Below are positions 46,238 through 56,197 of a DNA stretch of 64,000 nt, piece after piece. The first letter of the stretch is position 1. Every line of letters begins with the position of its first letter. Position numbers and translations under genes: made by a program. The notes under the pieces were generated by a model, which made no database searches, was not told where the DNA came from, and saw nothing but the letters and a program-made list of their open reading frames with translations. Source of the DNA: Nitrospira sp. (GTDB lineage: Bacteria; Nitrospirota; Nitrospiria; Nitrospirales; UBA8639); NCBI GenBank assembly GCA_024760505.1, contig CP058931.1:1188001-1252000 (forward strand), written 5' to 3'.

Positions 46238-46441
46238 ATTGAGGAAATGCTGATGGGCATAGAGGGTTGCTTTATTTACCTCCTGCTCACCGTAATCCTT
46301 CTCTCTTCATTGTGGCGAGGATGGTTCAAATCCAGAATTGCCGAGTCTTGAGGCGGGAGGAAGGGCATCCCCAAGAATTTTTGACCCCATTGCGGGTCGT
46401 GTCGCTTGAGGCCACTACCGCAGGGCCGGTATGATGCAACC

Positions 46442-46846
46442 ATGAATGGATTTCTAATTCGATGCGGGATAACGGGTTTTGCGGTATTGTTGGCAAGCCA
46501 GATAATCCCAGGCATTGAAATCACAGGGATTGCCTCGGGGATTGCAGCCGTGGTCATTCTTGCATTTCTCAATTCCATCATCCGCCCCGTGCTTTATCTA
46601 CTTTCAGCCCCATTTATTTTCATAACATTAGGGCTATTCATGGTTCTCATTAATGGATTCCTCCTCTATCTGGTATCAATTCTGGTGAAAGGATTTATTG
46701 TCTCTGGATTTTGGCCAGCGGTGGGTGGCGCGATCATTATTAGTCTGGTTAGTGGAGTATTAAATCTCTGGATTTCCGAGCAAGGCCGAATAGAAATTGT
46801 CACGCATCATCCTTCATCGGGTCGAAAAATTCGTCATATAAATTAA
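46442..46846 (+). CDS. Phage holin family 4 / DUF360-like four-helix membrane protein
   Basis: A 134-residue protein with four hydrophobic segments (CGITGFAVLLASQIIPG, SGIAAVVILAFLNSIIRPVL, FIFITLGLFMVLINGFLLYL, AVGGAIIISLVSGVLNLW), matching the chromosomally encoded 'phage holin family 4' proteins in the FLNxxxRPVL and LGLFxxxINxxxL blocks. Despite the name, most are not prophage genes and their role is unknown. The frame opens at 46406; the ATG at 46442 (MNGFLIRCGITG) is the natural start. No phage genes lie nearby. Confidence 0.85.
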   Translation: MNGFLIRCGITGFAVLLASQIIPGIEITGIASGIAAVVILAFLNSIIRPVLYLLSAPFIFITLGLFMVLINGFLLYLVSILVKGFIVSGFWPAVGGAIIISLVSGVLNLWISEQGRIEIVTHHPSSGRKIRHIN

Positions 46847-46991
46847 CGGGACAACTCCTTGGATATTTCATCATGGTGTTGAGGAGAGGTTCAGGAATTT
46901 TTCGAGGGCTGGGGAAAAAAACCTTCGCCCCTTAACCATCGGCATATCCGACAATTCATTGTGCGCAAATATTCTGAGAGGAAACGCATGC

Positions 46992-48794
46992 ATGTCCAAT
47001 CGTCTTGAATCAACATTAGCTGCCAAGCAACAAAGTACCCTTCAAAAGATTTTGACCTCCGTGGTCAATGAGGTCGGAATGGAAGCGGTCTTGGTCGCGA
47101 TTATGACGCATGATGGTGGACCATTGGTCGAGCAGGTTTCTCGGGGTTTTTCTCCAAGAGAAGTCCGCGCGATTCTTCGTGCACTTTCAATGGAGGATTT
47201 GAAAAGTTTGGCCGCCCGTAATGGGGGGGGCGGGGAGCTGGAAAGCGTCCTCAGAATTCGCATGGTGACTCCTGGGAGCAAGGTTGCGTTGGTCCTTCCC
47301 TTAAAGTTTGGCGGCCGAGTATATGGCACGCTGGTACTGGCCAGGAGAGAAAATTCCGCGCTGACCAAAAGAGAAAAGACGACTCTCTCCACCAATGTCT
47401 CGCGTATTTCCACAGAATTAAAGAAAGCGGGACTATTTGGTTCCTCACTGATATTGAGCAAGCCCGTGGTGGGTAATGAACCTTTGGCATTGGTTGTGGC
47501 TGGGGAAGAGGGGCCTGCGCCCGTGGCTCGAACGTATTCGAATGCGGAAGTCCAAGAGCGGATAGGGAGCATTTTGACAGAAGAAGTCGATGGGGGGCTG
47601 TCTTTTGATCGTGGCTGGGTCAGCATCTATGACCCTCTTGCCGCGACACTGGAAGTGTTAGGTGTATTTGGAACTCAGAAAAAGGATGTGAGCCCCGGGC
47701 AGCTTCTCTCTCTGGATGATTCGGCTTCCGGGTGGTCTGTTCGTCATCGAAAACCTCGCTGTGACAATAATTTGGCTTCGACCCAAGGCCGTTTTCACGA
47801 CTATAAACAGCTCTATCGTGATCGGTTCGCGTCGACCATTGTCGTTCCTTTTTACGTCAGGGGACGGGTGGCGGGTACGGTCACGTTAGCGTCAAAAAAT
47901 CCTAATAATTTCGATCAAATTGGGAGCGAATCGAAAAGCCTCGAGGCCATTACGACCAAATTGGTGGAATTGTTTGAAGACCCGTCGTGTCATCTCTCCG
48001 TCATGGATGTTGCCCCGATTCAACCCGAACAACCTGCTCTCAAAGGGCAGGTGATTATTGCTCAACCGGAGGGAGGGGATGTTCGTAAGGAAGAGCGACG
48101 TGCCGCACTGCATGAAGTGAGCTCGTTTCTGGCTACAGAAATCCGTGAACCTATCGGGTTTATCAGGGCTCAGTTAGAAGAAATTACGACCGATGCCGAC
48201 CTTGATTTCGATTCGCAAACCCGGGTGGAAAATGCCATGCGGGATATGATTCGTATTGAAACGGTATTAAATGAAATCCTGGACTTTGCCAAACCGTTGG
48301 AACTTGATCGAAAAATGTGCCGGGTTCAGGATTTATTGGATAAGGCTTTTTCGTTGGTGTCGACGGACATTCGCGTCAATCGGATTGAGGTCCTCAAAAA
48401 AGTTCCGGCTCGATTGGCCCAAGTCCGTTGGGATGAAGTGAAAATGCAGCATGTATTCCTGTGTATTTTCAAAAATGCCATCGAAGCCATGTCTCCAGGA
48501 GGGCATTTGCGGGTGGAAGTCATGCTCACTAGAGCTCGAAAACCGGAACTTCAGATAATTATCGCCAATGATGGAGTGCCTATACCGGCCGAATTTGTGG
48601 ATAAGGTGTTTGAACCCTATTTCACCACAAAGCGATCAGGGACTGGATTGGGTTTGGCGACCGTGAAAAAAGTCGTTGAAGAGCACCAGGGTCAGATCAG
48701 TATCGCTAGCGAGCCAGATAAGGGAACGACCGTTACTATCCTCATGCCAGCTCCACGACCAAGAACTCCGTATCGGCCACGCCGTCCAACTTGA
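46992..48794 (+). CDS. GAF-domain sensor kinase-like protein lacking the phosphoacceptor histidine
   Basis: A 600-residue cytosolic protein: a GAF-like domain (~15-155), a second GAF domain (~190-335, FDRGWVSIYDPLAATLEVLG... RDRFASTIVVPFYVRGRVAG), a helical dimerisation segment (~370-440) and an HATPase domain (~470-590) with N-box FKNAIEAM and GTGLGLATVKK. The HisKA-like block reads FLATEIREPIGFIR where kinases have x-x-HEIRxPLxxI, so Thr382 (ACA, 48135-48137) replaces the phosphoacceptor His. The G1 box is NDGVPIP instead of DxGxGIP. It may bind ATP without autophosphorylating. AGGAAACGC precedes ATG 46992. No response regulator is adjacent. Confidence 0.85.
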   Translation: MSNRLESTLAAKQQSTLQKILTSVVNEVGMEAVLVAIMTHDGGPLVEQVSRGFSPREVRAILRALSMEDLKSLAARNGGGGELESVLRIRMVTPGSKVALVLPLKFGGRVYGTLVLARRENSALTKREKTTLSTNVSRISTELKKAGLFGSSLILSKPVVGNEPLALVVAGEEGPAPVARTYSNAEVQERIGSILTEEVDGGLSFDRGWVSIYDPLAATLEVLGVFGTQKKDVSPGQLLSLDDSASGWSVRHRKPRCDNNLASTQGRFHDYKQLYRDRFASTIVVPFYVRGRVAGTVTLASKNPNNFDQIGSESKSLEAITTKLVELFEDPSCHLSVMDVAPIQPEQPALKGQVIIAQPEGGDVRKEERRAALHEVSSFLATEIREPIGFIRAQLEEITTDADLDFDSQTRVENAMRDMIRIETVLNEILDFAKPLELDRKMCRVQDLLDKAFSLVSTDIRVNRIEVLKKVPARLAQVRWDEVKMQHVFLCIFKNAIEAMSPGGHLRVEVMLTRARKPELQIIIANDGVPIPAEFVDKVFEPYFTTKRSGTGLGLATVKKVVEEHQGQISIASEPDKGTTVTILMPAPRPRTPYRPRRPT

Positions 48795-48977
48795 TGGATC
48801 CAAAAAAAGTACCTGAAGCGGTGTCATTTCCAAATTTTAGCCATTTTGGTTGTGTAAGCTTGACACTACCGGCCAATCTGAATAAGATCGCCCTTTCTAA
48901 TTGAATAAATTGGGCTATGTACATATCCAGACCATTTTCTATTGTTAACCAGTCATAACCAACAAAGGAGCGGTCTT

Positions 48978-49331
48978 ATGAAAGGGATTGGAATTTTTCT
49001 TGGAACGGTGGGTGCTAGCACCTTCGCCCTATCAATGGCCTTTGCCAATCCAGGGTTGTTACCAGCTCACCCGGGGTATCCGGCTGCTGGGAAGTCTCCG
49101 GTGACCGGTCAAGCTACGGCTAATGATCCTGGCCAAACGAATGCTGGGGGAGAAAAGAGTCTGTTGTCTTCTCAAGAATTTGGCAGCAAAGCTGCTATGA
49201 ATGATGTTAGTGATCCAAATCGTGGCCGGATCCAAAAGTCGGCTGGTGCCGGTCGGTTGCCTGAAGTCGAAGGCCCACTCAACAAAACCAACCCGAATCC
49301 GGCCGGGGCCAAATCGACTGTTATTAAGTAA
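48978..49331 (+). CDS. Small exported low-complexity protein
   Basis: A 117-residue protein with a signal peptide (GIFLGTVGASTFALSMAFA, cleavage ~24) and a mature part rich in Gly, Ala, Asn, Pro and Ser, without cysteines, probably disordered. AAGGAG lies 8 bases before the ATG at 48978; the frame opens earlier at 48942. A strong terminator follows, so it forms a single-gene unit. It might be a soluble periplasmic or matrix-associated peptide; no family recognised. Confidence 0.7.
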   Translation: MKGIGIFLGTVGASTFALSMAFANPGLLPAHPGYPAAGKSPVTGQATANDPGQTNAGGEKSLLSSQEFGSKAAMNDVSDPNRGRIQKSAGAGRLPEVEGPLNKTNPNPAGAKSTVIK

Positions 49332-49363
49332 TATACTTTTTGCAGTGTGAATACTCAGGAGAA

Positions 49364-49390
49364 GGGTGCCAGCAATGGCACCCTTTTTTT
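49364..49390 (+). terminator. Rho-independent terminator
   Basis: Perfect 8-bp stem GGGTGCCA / TGGCACCC with GCAA loop followed by seven Ts, 33 bases after the stop of the small exported protein gene. Confidence 0.93.
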
Positions 49391-49475
49391 GTGTGACATA
49401 TTTTCTCCGCATCATTTTTCATGATCTGCTACTACCTCGTTCTATGCCCTTTTTCACTCACTCAACCAACAAATT

Positions 49476-50558
49476 TTGCCTGGACTTGTCTTGAACCGGA
49501 TTGATACGGAGCTTGGAAAGGCCTTAAAAGCCAAAATTCGAACGCAAGGGCCAATGACCTTTAGGGACTTTATGGCGGCGGCCTTATATGACGAAACTAT
49601 GGGGTTTTATGCAAAGGCACCCAAAATTGGGAGTCCTGATGGGCCGTTTGACACCAATGCAAGATTCCCGGCTTTCGGATATGCCATTGCCAAAGCCATC
49701 ACATATGCCGAGAAGGCGTTGGGATTTCACCTGCGGGTCTTGGAATTAGGTGGAGGAACAGGCCAGTTGGGGAACAACATTATTTCCTGTCTTGAAAACG
49801 CGCATGAATACGTCGTTTTAGACCCAAGCCCTGGGTTGCGAGACAAGCAAAAACAAAGAGGATTGAATGCGATCAACAATATCGACTGTTTAACTCCAGG
49901 ACCGACATTTGTGTTCGGGAATGAAGTGCTTGATGCGTTACCCGTTCATCGAGTAATGGGAATGGGCCATGAGGAAGTATTGGAATTGTATGTGGATCTG
50001 GATGAGGATGAAGAGTTTTGTGAGCAACCGGGTACCCTGTCAACGAGGGAATTAGCCGAGCGGTTGAGTGACGATAGGGTGCAGCTTGGGCGAGGGCAAG
50101 TCGCAGAAATTTGTTTGGAGTTGAAACCATTCCTCAAAAGCATATGGAGAGTTGTGGATCCAGGGTATGTAATTTTTATCGATTATGGTGATTGCGCCTC
50201 AAATTTATATTCACATCGGCATAGAAATGGGACTCTGCGTTCCTACTATCACCAGCAACAAGTGTATGACCCGTTTTTCGCTGTGGGCCAACAAGACTTG
50301 ACCGCAGATGTGGATTATACGGCTGCGTGCTTTATCGCAGAGGAAGTGGGTTTTGAGGTAGCAGGGCCTATCCCGCAAGGAACATGGCTGAGAAATCTTG
50401 GAATTTTTGATTATAAAGGGCCAACGGGTGTTAGGGAGTCTGATCAAGAAGAGATTGATGTGCTCACTAGGCCGACCGGCTTGGGAAGTACTTTTGACAT
50501 TCTCATATTCCAAACAAAGGGTCTCATCGATGGGCCAGGTCTACAGCCAGCTTCATAA
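49476..50558 (+). CDS. SAM-dependent methyltransferase, MidA/NDUFAF7 family
   Basis: A 360-residue protein of the MidA (DUF185) family. The N-terminal signature GPMTFRDFMAAALYDETMGFYA, the SAM-binding loop LELGGGTGQLG, VFGNEVLDALPVHR and IFIDYGDC are all family blocks. Mitochondrial NDUFAF7 methylates an arginine of complex I; bacterial members probably methylate a respiratory or other protein. The frame begins with a TTG at 49476; a second TTG at 49491 is an alternative and neither has a clear ribosome site. Confidence 0.88.
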   Translation: MPGLVLNRIDTELGKALKAKIRTQGPMTFRDFMAAALYDETMGFYAKAPKIGSPDGPFDTNARFPAFGYAIAKAITYAEKALGFHLRVLELGGGTGQLGNNIISCLENAHEYVVLDPSPGLRDKQKQRGLNAINNIDCLTPGPTFVFGNEVLDALPVHRVMGMGHEEVLELYVDLDEDEEFCEQPGTLSTRELAERLSDDRVQLGRGQVAEICLELKPFLKSIWRVVDPGYVIFIDYGDCASNLYSHRHRNGTLRSYYHQQQVYDPFFAVGQQDLTADVDYTAACFIAEEVGFEVAGPIPQGTWLRNLGIFDYKGPTGVRESDQEEIDVLTRPTGLGSTFDILIFQTKGLIDGPGLQPAS

Positions 50559-50930
50559 AGGACCTGTCAAAATTTCCACTAGCCTGCCAAATCTCACCAT
50601 ATTTTTTTTTGAACAGGCATAGGCGAAGGGGATTGTGGTGAGAGGAAAGTCAAAGATTATAATTTTTTTTAAAACGAGCAGAATGCCTAAATTTTAGTCA
50701 ATGTTTCCAGCATACACAAAATGTGTGTTTCCTCTTTTTTTTTATCACAAAATATTGTAGACTCCAAAAATTCATTCGATTGTCTCGTGATCTCCTTTCA
50801 TTTTCCGCAATCATACACACCTAATTAAGTTGTGCTTTTCGAGATCTCACGTTGTGCGTGGCACGCGTGATGCACTGACTCACCTGTTGAGAAGAGTGGG
50901 AAGCAGGAGGCTTTCAAAGGAGGGAGAGTT
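50559..50930. other. Intergenic AT-rich region
   Basis: A 372-bp gap with several A/T runs, probably holding the promoter of the zinc-ribbon gene. No supported gene or RNA. Confidence 0.4.
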
Positions 50931-51161
50931 ATGAAGTGTGTACGATGTGATGGGCTTATGGTGGTTGATGATTGTCTGGACATTAAGGGCGCGATGGGAG
51001 AACTTTGGATTAAAGCGTATCGATGTATTATGTGCGGGAACCTGATGGACCCCGTCATTAATCATCATCGCACTGATGGTCCGGTTCAGGCGCAGGTTAT
51101 TCCATTTCGGAAGCGCCTACGAAGAGCTCCACGGACTCCTGTTGCTCGATTGACGGCCTAA
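50931..51161 (+). CDS. Small zinc-ribbon protein of unknown function
   Basis: A 76-residue protein with two CxxC knuckles, CVRC (3-6) and CIMC (~35-38), about 29 residues apart, forming a zinc ribbon, then a basic tail (PFRKRLRRAPRTP). The start is firm: AAAGGAGGGAGAG precedes the ATG. Similar tiny CxxC proteins are abundant in Nitrospira, but none has a known function. The basic tail could contact nucleic acid; that is inference. Confidence 0.75.
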   Translation: MKCVRCDGLMVVDDCLDIKGAMGELWIKAYRCIMCGNLMDPVINHHRTDGPVQAQVIPFRKRLRRAPRTPVARLTA

Positions 51162-51761
51162 AAAGGCGGGCAGAAAATTTTGAGTTCCGGTGGGACTTGG
51201 GAGGAAAAACTCTCTCAGGTACCGATTGAATCCTGGTTCAGGATGAAGTTCTCGTACTCCGCTGTGGCCGGGACCTGGCACCAATAGATTAAATTCCCGG
51301 TTCTTCCGGCGTTTCTGAATCGGGTGTGTTTAGATTCAACTTTCTTCTTCACATGGCCTTGGTATAGTCCTTTCCTCGAAACTCTGCCACTTTTTCATCT
51401 GCGGTTATTCCCGGCATGACTGCTTGAGTTTGCCTGACAATTCTTGCTTGAGTTATTTATTGGGCATGGCCCCCATGGGGATATGGGCGATCTCCAAGCC
51501 GGCATTCAGCTCTGCATGCCTGGGCTCACCTTTTTGCGGGAGAGTTCCAGCCAGTCCGAGAATGCCATTTTTTTACCTGCTGGTTGGGAATTGTAGAACA
51601 TTTCATTCCCAACCTTGATGAGCTATATTGTTTAAGAAGTCTCAAAATGACCTGAGTATGCAATGTAATGGCGTATAGTTATAGATTTTAGGAGTGTTTT
51701 GGCAGCTTCCCTCCCCTTCCCATCCCCATCATCGATGCCCTGATAGAGGATTATCTCATTT
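51162..51761. other. Intergenic region with inverted repeats
   Basis: A 600-bp gap with no supported gene. It contains the inverted repeat annotated at 51582-51614 and a short palindrome CCCCATGGGG near 51472. Confidence 0.4.
51582..51614. repeat. Perfect 10-bp inverted repeat
   Basis: GGTTGGGAAT (51582-51591) and ATTCCCAACC (51605-51614) with a 13-base spacer, 148 bases upstream of the SLC13-type transporter gene. No T-run follows. It could be an operator or an mRNA hairpin. Confidence 0.6.
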
Positions 51762-53582
51762 GTGAACAGTGACCACCTCTTTTTCCTGGGCCTAATGGGA
51801 ATCCTGTTGGTGCTCTTTATCTGGGAACGATGGCGCTATGATTTGGTTGCCCTCAGTGCTTTGCTTCTTTCAACCGTCTTGGGGTTCGTGCCCTCCGAAG
51901 AAGCATTTTTAGGATTTGGTCATCCTGCTGTGGTCACCGTAGCGGCTGTGTTAATTATCAGTCGTGGATTGAGTAACGCGGGGGTCGTGGAAATTCTTAC
52001 GCGCTATGTCAAGGGTGCCACGTCTTTTTCCCCGTCCCTCCATGTGGCGGTCTTATCTTCTCTCGGTGGATTGATTTCAACCGTCATGAATAATGTGGGA
52101 GCCCTGGCGTTACTGATGCCGGTGGCTATTCAATCGTCCGTTGAGGCCAAGCGGTCCCCGGCCGTGGTGTTGATGCCCTTGGCATTTGGAACGATTTTGG
52201 GCGGTATGGTGACTCTTATTGGGACACCTCCCAATATTATTGTGGCCCATTACCGCGCAGAGGTTACCGGCGAGCCATTCGGGATGTTCGACTTCACTCC
52301 TGTCGGAGGAATCATGGCGCTGGTGGGAATTCTCTTTGTGGCGCTGGTGGGTTGGCGCCTCATTCCCATTGCTCGACGGTCTAAAAATGCTCCGCAAGAC
52401 CTGTTCTCAATACAGGAATATTTAACAGAGGTTGAAGTGCCTGAAAATTCTAAAGCAATAGGAAAATCCCTGTCTGAACTGGAATTGGCCACTGAGGATT
52501 CTGACGCCTTAATTATTGGGTTGGTGCGGGGTGACCAATCTATTCGGGGGGCGGCATGGAGGGAACACATTCAAGCTGGCGATGTCCTCGTCCTTGAGGC
52601 AGGACCACAAGGTATTAATAAATTTGTGTCCACATTGGGCTTGAAGTTAACAGGACCCCAGCCCAAGGAGGAGGTTCAGGAGTCTGAAAAAAAACCATCC
52701 GCAGTTAAGGATGGAGATATGCTCTTGGAGGCTGTCATACCTCCTGATCGTTCTTGGTTGGTCGGGCGGATGGCGGGTTCTTTAAAGCTGCGAAGCCGGT
52801 TCGGAATTAACCTTTTAGGAGCATCTCGTCAAGGCACTCCTTACCGTGGCCGGCTGAGGGAATTTCGTTTCAAAGCCGGCGATGTGCTGCTGCTGCAGGG
52901 GGAAAAGGAACGGGTTTTGGAAGTGATTGGCCTGCTTGGATGCCTCCCGTTGGCGGAGCGAGGCCTTCAGTTGGGAAAGCCCGGACAGGCCTGGCTCGCT
53001 GTAGGGCTCTTCGCCATCGCCCTTGGCAGTGGTATGGCCGGATTGGCAACATTGCCAATTGCGTTAATATGTGCCGCGTTGGTGATGGTACTGTTGAGCA
53101 TTGTTTCTCCGAGGGATGTGTATCAGGCTGTCGATTGGCCTGTCCTGGTATTGTTAGGATCCATGATTCCCATCGGACAAGCACTCGAGCACAGTGGAGC
53201 AATTGCTGTGTTGGCTCAGTTCATGGTGAATTGGGCAGAAGGATTTCCTCCTATTTTGCTCTTGGGATTCATTATGTTGTCGACGATGACGTTGTCGGCT
53301 GTACTCAATAATGCGGCGACGGCGTTGGTCATGGCCCCATTGAGCGTGGCGGTGGCCCAGAATCTTCTTGTCAATGCTGATCCGTTTCTCATGGCGGTGG
53401 CTATCGGCGCATCTTGTTCATTTTTGACACCAATTGGACATCAAAATAATTTGTTGGTCATGGGGCCCGGAGGATATCGATTTGGGGACTATTGGCGGAT
53501 GGGATTGCCTTTAGAGTTGTTGATTCTTGTGGTCTCCCTCCCTCTCTTAGTCTTCATGTGGCCCTTAACGGGTCAAGGGTAA
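51762..53582 (+). CDS. SLC13/ArsB-type anion transporter with two TrkA-C domains
   Basis: A 606-residue carrier of the SLC13-like (SAC1/citrate transporter, ion-transporter superfamily) type. About 12 membrane helices are arranged as an N-terminal and a C-terminal half, each with a re-entrant Ser/Asn/Thr-rich motif (MNNVGALALLMPVAI; VLNNAATALVMAPLS). Between them are two RCK_C/TrkA-C domains (~215-295 and ~315-395). Homologues carry sulfate, dicarboxylates or other anions; specificity cannot be read here. The start is GTG at 51762, with GAGGA rather far upstream. A K+ channel and a TauE/SafE permease follow. Confidence 0.88.
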   Translation: MNSDHLFFLGLMGILLVLFIWERWRYDLVALSALLLSTVLGFVPSEEAFLGFGHPAVVTVAAVLIISRGLSNAGVVEILTRYVKGATSFSPSLHVAVLSSLGGLISTVMNNVGALALLMPVAIQSSVEAKRSPAVVLMPLAFGTILGGMVTLIGTPPNIIVAHYRAEVTGEPFGMFDFTPVGGIMALVGILFVALVGWRLIPIARRSKNAPQDLFSIQEYLTEVEVPENSKAIGKSLSELELATEDSDALIIGLVRGDQSIRGAAWREHIQAGDVLVLEAGPQGINKFVSTLGLKLTGPQPKEEVQESEKKPSAVKDGDMLLEAVIPPDRSWLVGRMAGSLKLRSRFGINLLGASRQGTPYRGRLREFRFKAGDVLLLQGEKERVLEVIGLLGCLPLAERGLQLGKPGQAWLAVGLFAIALGSGMAGLATLPIALICAALVMVLLSIVSPRDVYQAVDWPVLVLLGSMIPIGQALEHSGAIAVLAQFMVNWAEGFPPILLLGFIMLSTMTLSAVLNNAATALVMAPLSVAVAQNLLVNADPFLMAVAIGASCSFLTPIGHQNNLLVMGPGGYRFGDYWRMGLPLELLILVVSLPLLVFMWPLTGQG

Positions 53583-53613
53583 CGGGTTTCTGAATAAGAA
53601 TTAAGAGGAAAAA

Positions 53614-54687
53614 GTGGCTTTCTCATTTCGAACCCATTCTTCCAGAAAGGCCTCCCGCCTCTTTTTTAGGCGGGTGGTCTACATGCCCACCGACCTTGAT
53701 CCGTTTCGCACCCTCTTGAGCAGAATTATATTGGTGGTCATGCTGTTTTGTTTTTTGACCGGGATCCTGTGGTTGGATCGAAACGGGCTCAAGGATCAGA
53801 TAGACGGAGAGATCTCATTTTCAGATGTGATTTATTTCACGATGGTCACGGTGACCACAGTCGGCTATGGGGACATTGTGCCGGTCACTACACGGGCGCG
53901 CCTGATTGATGCATTAGTCGTGACGCCGGTCCGCATATTTCTATGGGTCATTTTTTTAGGGACCGCCTATCAATTGGCGTTCAGGCAATTTACAGAGGTA
54001 TTTCGCATGGCAAAACTCCAGAGGTCACTCGATCAACATGTCGTCATCTGCGGATTCGGGCATACCGGATACTCGACCGTCAAAGAACTGCTCGCCAAGG
54101 GCACAAACCCTGACCATATTCTGGTCATCGATCCGGGTGAGGAACGAGTACGTATCGCGGGAGAATTGGGAGTTGTGGCACTCCGAGGCGATGCGACGCA
54201 GGAAGGGCTGCTGAAATTTGGTGCGTTCCTCAATGAAGCCAAAGCCGTCATTATTGCCGCCGGACGGGATGATACCAATGCACTTATTTTGTTAACTGTC
54301 CGTAATTTGAATTCCCGTTGCCGGGTGATCGTCAGTGCGAAGGAAGAAGAAAACGTCAAACTGTTTCGGCAAGGAGGGGCGCAAACCATTATTTCCCCGG
54401 CTACGTATGGCGGGTATATGTTGGCGGCAGCGGTGGACCAACAATATTTGGCAGATTACCTAGAAGATTTTTTGACAGCGGGGGGAAAGGTCAATATCCA
54501 GGAGCAAATCGTAGAAAAACAGGATGTCGGAAAAACTGCGTCGGATCTGCAGCCGGACGTGCTACTGCGGGTGTATCGACAAGGAACGATTATTTCCCCC
54601 TGGGAATTTCAAAAAAACCACACATTGGAACAGGGGGACGTCATGTTATTGTTTAAACCGGTTTTGGAGGATACGACATCTTCTTGA
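53614..54687 (+). CDS. Two-helix potassium channel with RCK domains
   Basis: A 357-residue channel subunit. Two membrane helices (~35-53 and ~103-123) flank a pore loop with the K+ selectivity filter TVGYGD. RCK_N (~138-250, HVVICGFGHTGYSTVKELL) and RCK_C (~270-355) domains form the gating ring. The architecture is that of MthK/GsuK-type ligand-gated channels. The GTG start at 53614 follows AGAGGAAAAA; an ATG at 53683 is an alternative. It lies 31 bp after the SLC13-type gene and is probably cotranscribed. Confidence 0.92.
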   Translation: MAFSFRTHSSRKASRLFFRRVVYMPTDLDPFRTLLSRIILVVMLFCFLTGILWLDRNGLKDQIDGEISFSDVIYFTMVTVTTVGYGDIVPVTTRARLIDALVVTPVRIFLWVIFLGTAYQLAFRQFTEVFRMAKLQRSLDQHVVICGFGHTGYSTVKELLAKGTNPDHILVIDPGEERVRIAGELGVVALRGDATQEGLLKFGAFLNEAKAVIIAAGRDDTNALILLTVRNLNSRCRVIVSAKEEENVKLFRQGGAQTIISPATYGGYMLAAAVDQQYLADYLEDFLTAGGKVNIQEQIVEKQDVGKTASDLQPDVLLRVYRQGTIISPWEFQKNHTLEQGDVMLLFKPVLEDTTSS

Positions 54688-54705
54688 TAGAACTCCATCC
54701 TATTC

Positions 54706-55494
54706 CTAAAAGAGGAGTGGCCGGGCATTGGCCACGATCAACAGAATTCCGATCACACCGATTAAGATGGCCACGCCCCGTTTTAAATGATGGGCTGGAA
54801 TCGATCGGGTGACTTGTGAGCCAAACATTAATCCGAGAAGACTTCCAAGTAACACCAATCCCGTTAACACAAAATCCAGGTGTGCCCCCTCGAAATGGCC
54901 GATCACGCCGCCGATGGAAATAAGTGCGATAATGAGAAGTGACGTGCCAATAGCTAAACGAATGGGAAAGCCCATGAGAAACATCAGGGCGGGAACAATG
55001 AGAAACCCTCCTCCAACTCCAAAAAATCCGGTCAACAGGCCAACTCCCCATCCGAATGTGAGGGCTTTCAACGCACAGCGCCCTGAAAACTCTTTCGCGC
55101 ATCCACTCGGAACGTCGTTGTGTTCCCCCTCGAAATTTTTCCAGAACGTCCACATGCTAATAAAGAGGAGCAGGTTGCCAAATGCAAAAAGTACCAAGGA
55201 GTCCGGAACGAGTTGGTGGCCATGAGCGCCAACCCAAGCGCCAACCATTCCGGTCAGACTGAACAAAAGGGCAGAGATAAAGTGAACCCGTTGCTGGCGG
55301 CTCTCATGCCATGCCCCAAAAAGGGCCGAATAGCCAACTACGATAAGTGACATGGTTGTGGCATTTTGAACGGGTACGCCAACGACATAGACCAATAATG
55401 GAATGGCCACTAACGATCCGCCCCCTCCTGTAGCCCCTAACAGCATGCCGACGATCCCACCAGACAGAAGCCCCAGCAGATAGTGGAAGTCCAT
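54706..55494 (-). CDS. TauE/SafE-family sulfite/organosulfonate permease
   Basis: A 262-residue membrane protein with eight helices and the duplicated TauE/SafE motif: GMLLGATGGGGSLVAIPLLVYV in the first half and TGFFGVGGGFLIVPALMFLMG in the second. Family members export sulfite, sulfoacetate or similar anions. It is convergent with the K+ channel gene, only 18 bp between stops. With the SLC13-type carrier nearby a sulfur-anion theme is possible but unproven. Confidence 0.92.
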   Translation of the reverse strand: MDFHYLLGLLSGGIVGMLLGATGGGGSLVAIPLLVYVVGVPVQNATTMSLIVVGYSALFGAWHESRQQRVHFISALLFSLTGMVGAWVGAHGHQLVPDSLVLFAFGNLLLFISMWTFWKNFEGEHNDVPSGCAKEFSGRCALKALTFGWGVGLLTGFFGVGGGFLIVPALMFLMGFPIRLAIGTSLLIIALISIGGVIGHFEGAHLDFVLTGLVLLGSLLGLMFGSQVTRSIPAHHLKRGVAILIGVIGILLIVANARPLLF

Positions 55495-56197
55495 GAGAAA
55501 TTAAGTTGAATGAGGAAAATGTGAAAGAATAAACCCTGAGGCGTCAGAATTGTGCGACATGCTTTAATAAGCAAAATGGAATATGTACGCAAGCATAGCC
55601 GGCAATGAAATGTTACAGGAAAAACGATAGGGAAAAATGAGGGGAGAATGTGATTTCTCCCCACTTGGAAACCATGAAAGGATAGTGTCGATCATCTAAT
55701 TTTCACTGAGTAACGCATCCATGATTCTGGTCAACCTGAACTTTTTAAGTTTTCAGATTTTATGCATAATCTCCATCTCCAGAAACCGCCCCACCCAATG
55801 CGTTAAGGCGAAGATTCAACCGGTATTCCCTCAGGCCGTAACACTCATCGAGGCCACGCTCATAAATACTCAGACATCATATACTTCATGAAATCTCCCG
55901 AGTATAAATGAAAAATCAATGAAAGAGGAGTGCACGTTCATTGTATGGGGAGAATTCAAATGAGACAAGAGTCCTCAGATCAGAGGATGGTATTCTCACC
56001 ATTCTTGTTTTCGAAGATTGGTTGTACCAATAGGAGCTTAATTCATTCTAGCGTGTGACGAATGAGGTTGATTAAAAGTAACTTGAATAGTATGGATTGA
56101 CCTGTGGGCAAAAATGTCGGTCTGGGTGTGTTCAAGATTGCTGAAATTGGAATAAAAGGATTTCTTTCGAGTATGGGCTGGGCAGGATCACCCTCAA
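55495..56197. other. AT-rich intergenic region before the IS5-like element
   Basis: A 703-bp stretch without a supported gene. It contains a hairpin GGGGAGAA/TTCTCCCC at 55641-55662 upstream of the TauE gene. The rest shows scattered stops in all frames. Confidence 0.4.

Noticed and set aside
46442..46846. Holin-like gene as evidence of a prophage
   Set aside because: This family is widely chromosomal, and there are no other phage genes or attachment-site signs nearby.
47042..47626. 194-codon minus-strand open frame
   Set aside because: It is the antisense shadow of the GAF sensor protein, whose domains are recognisable in the plus strand.
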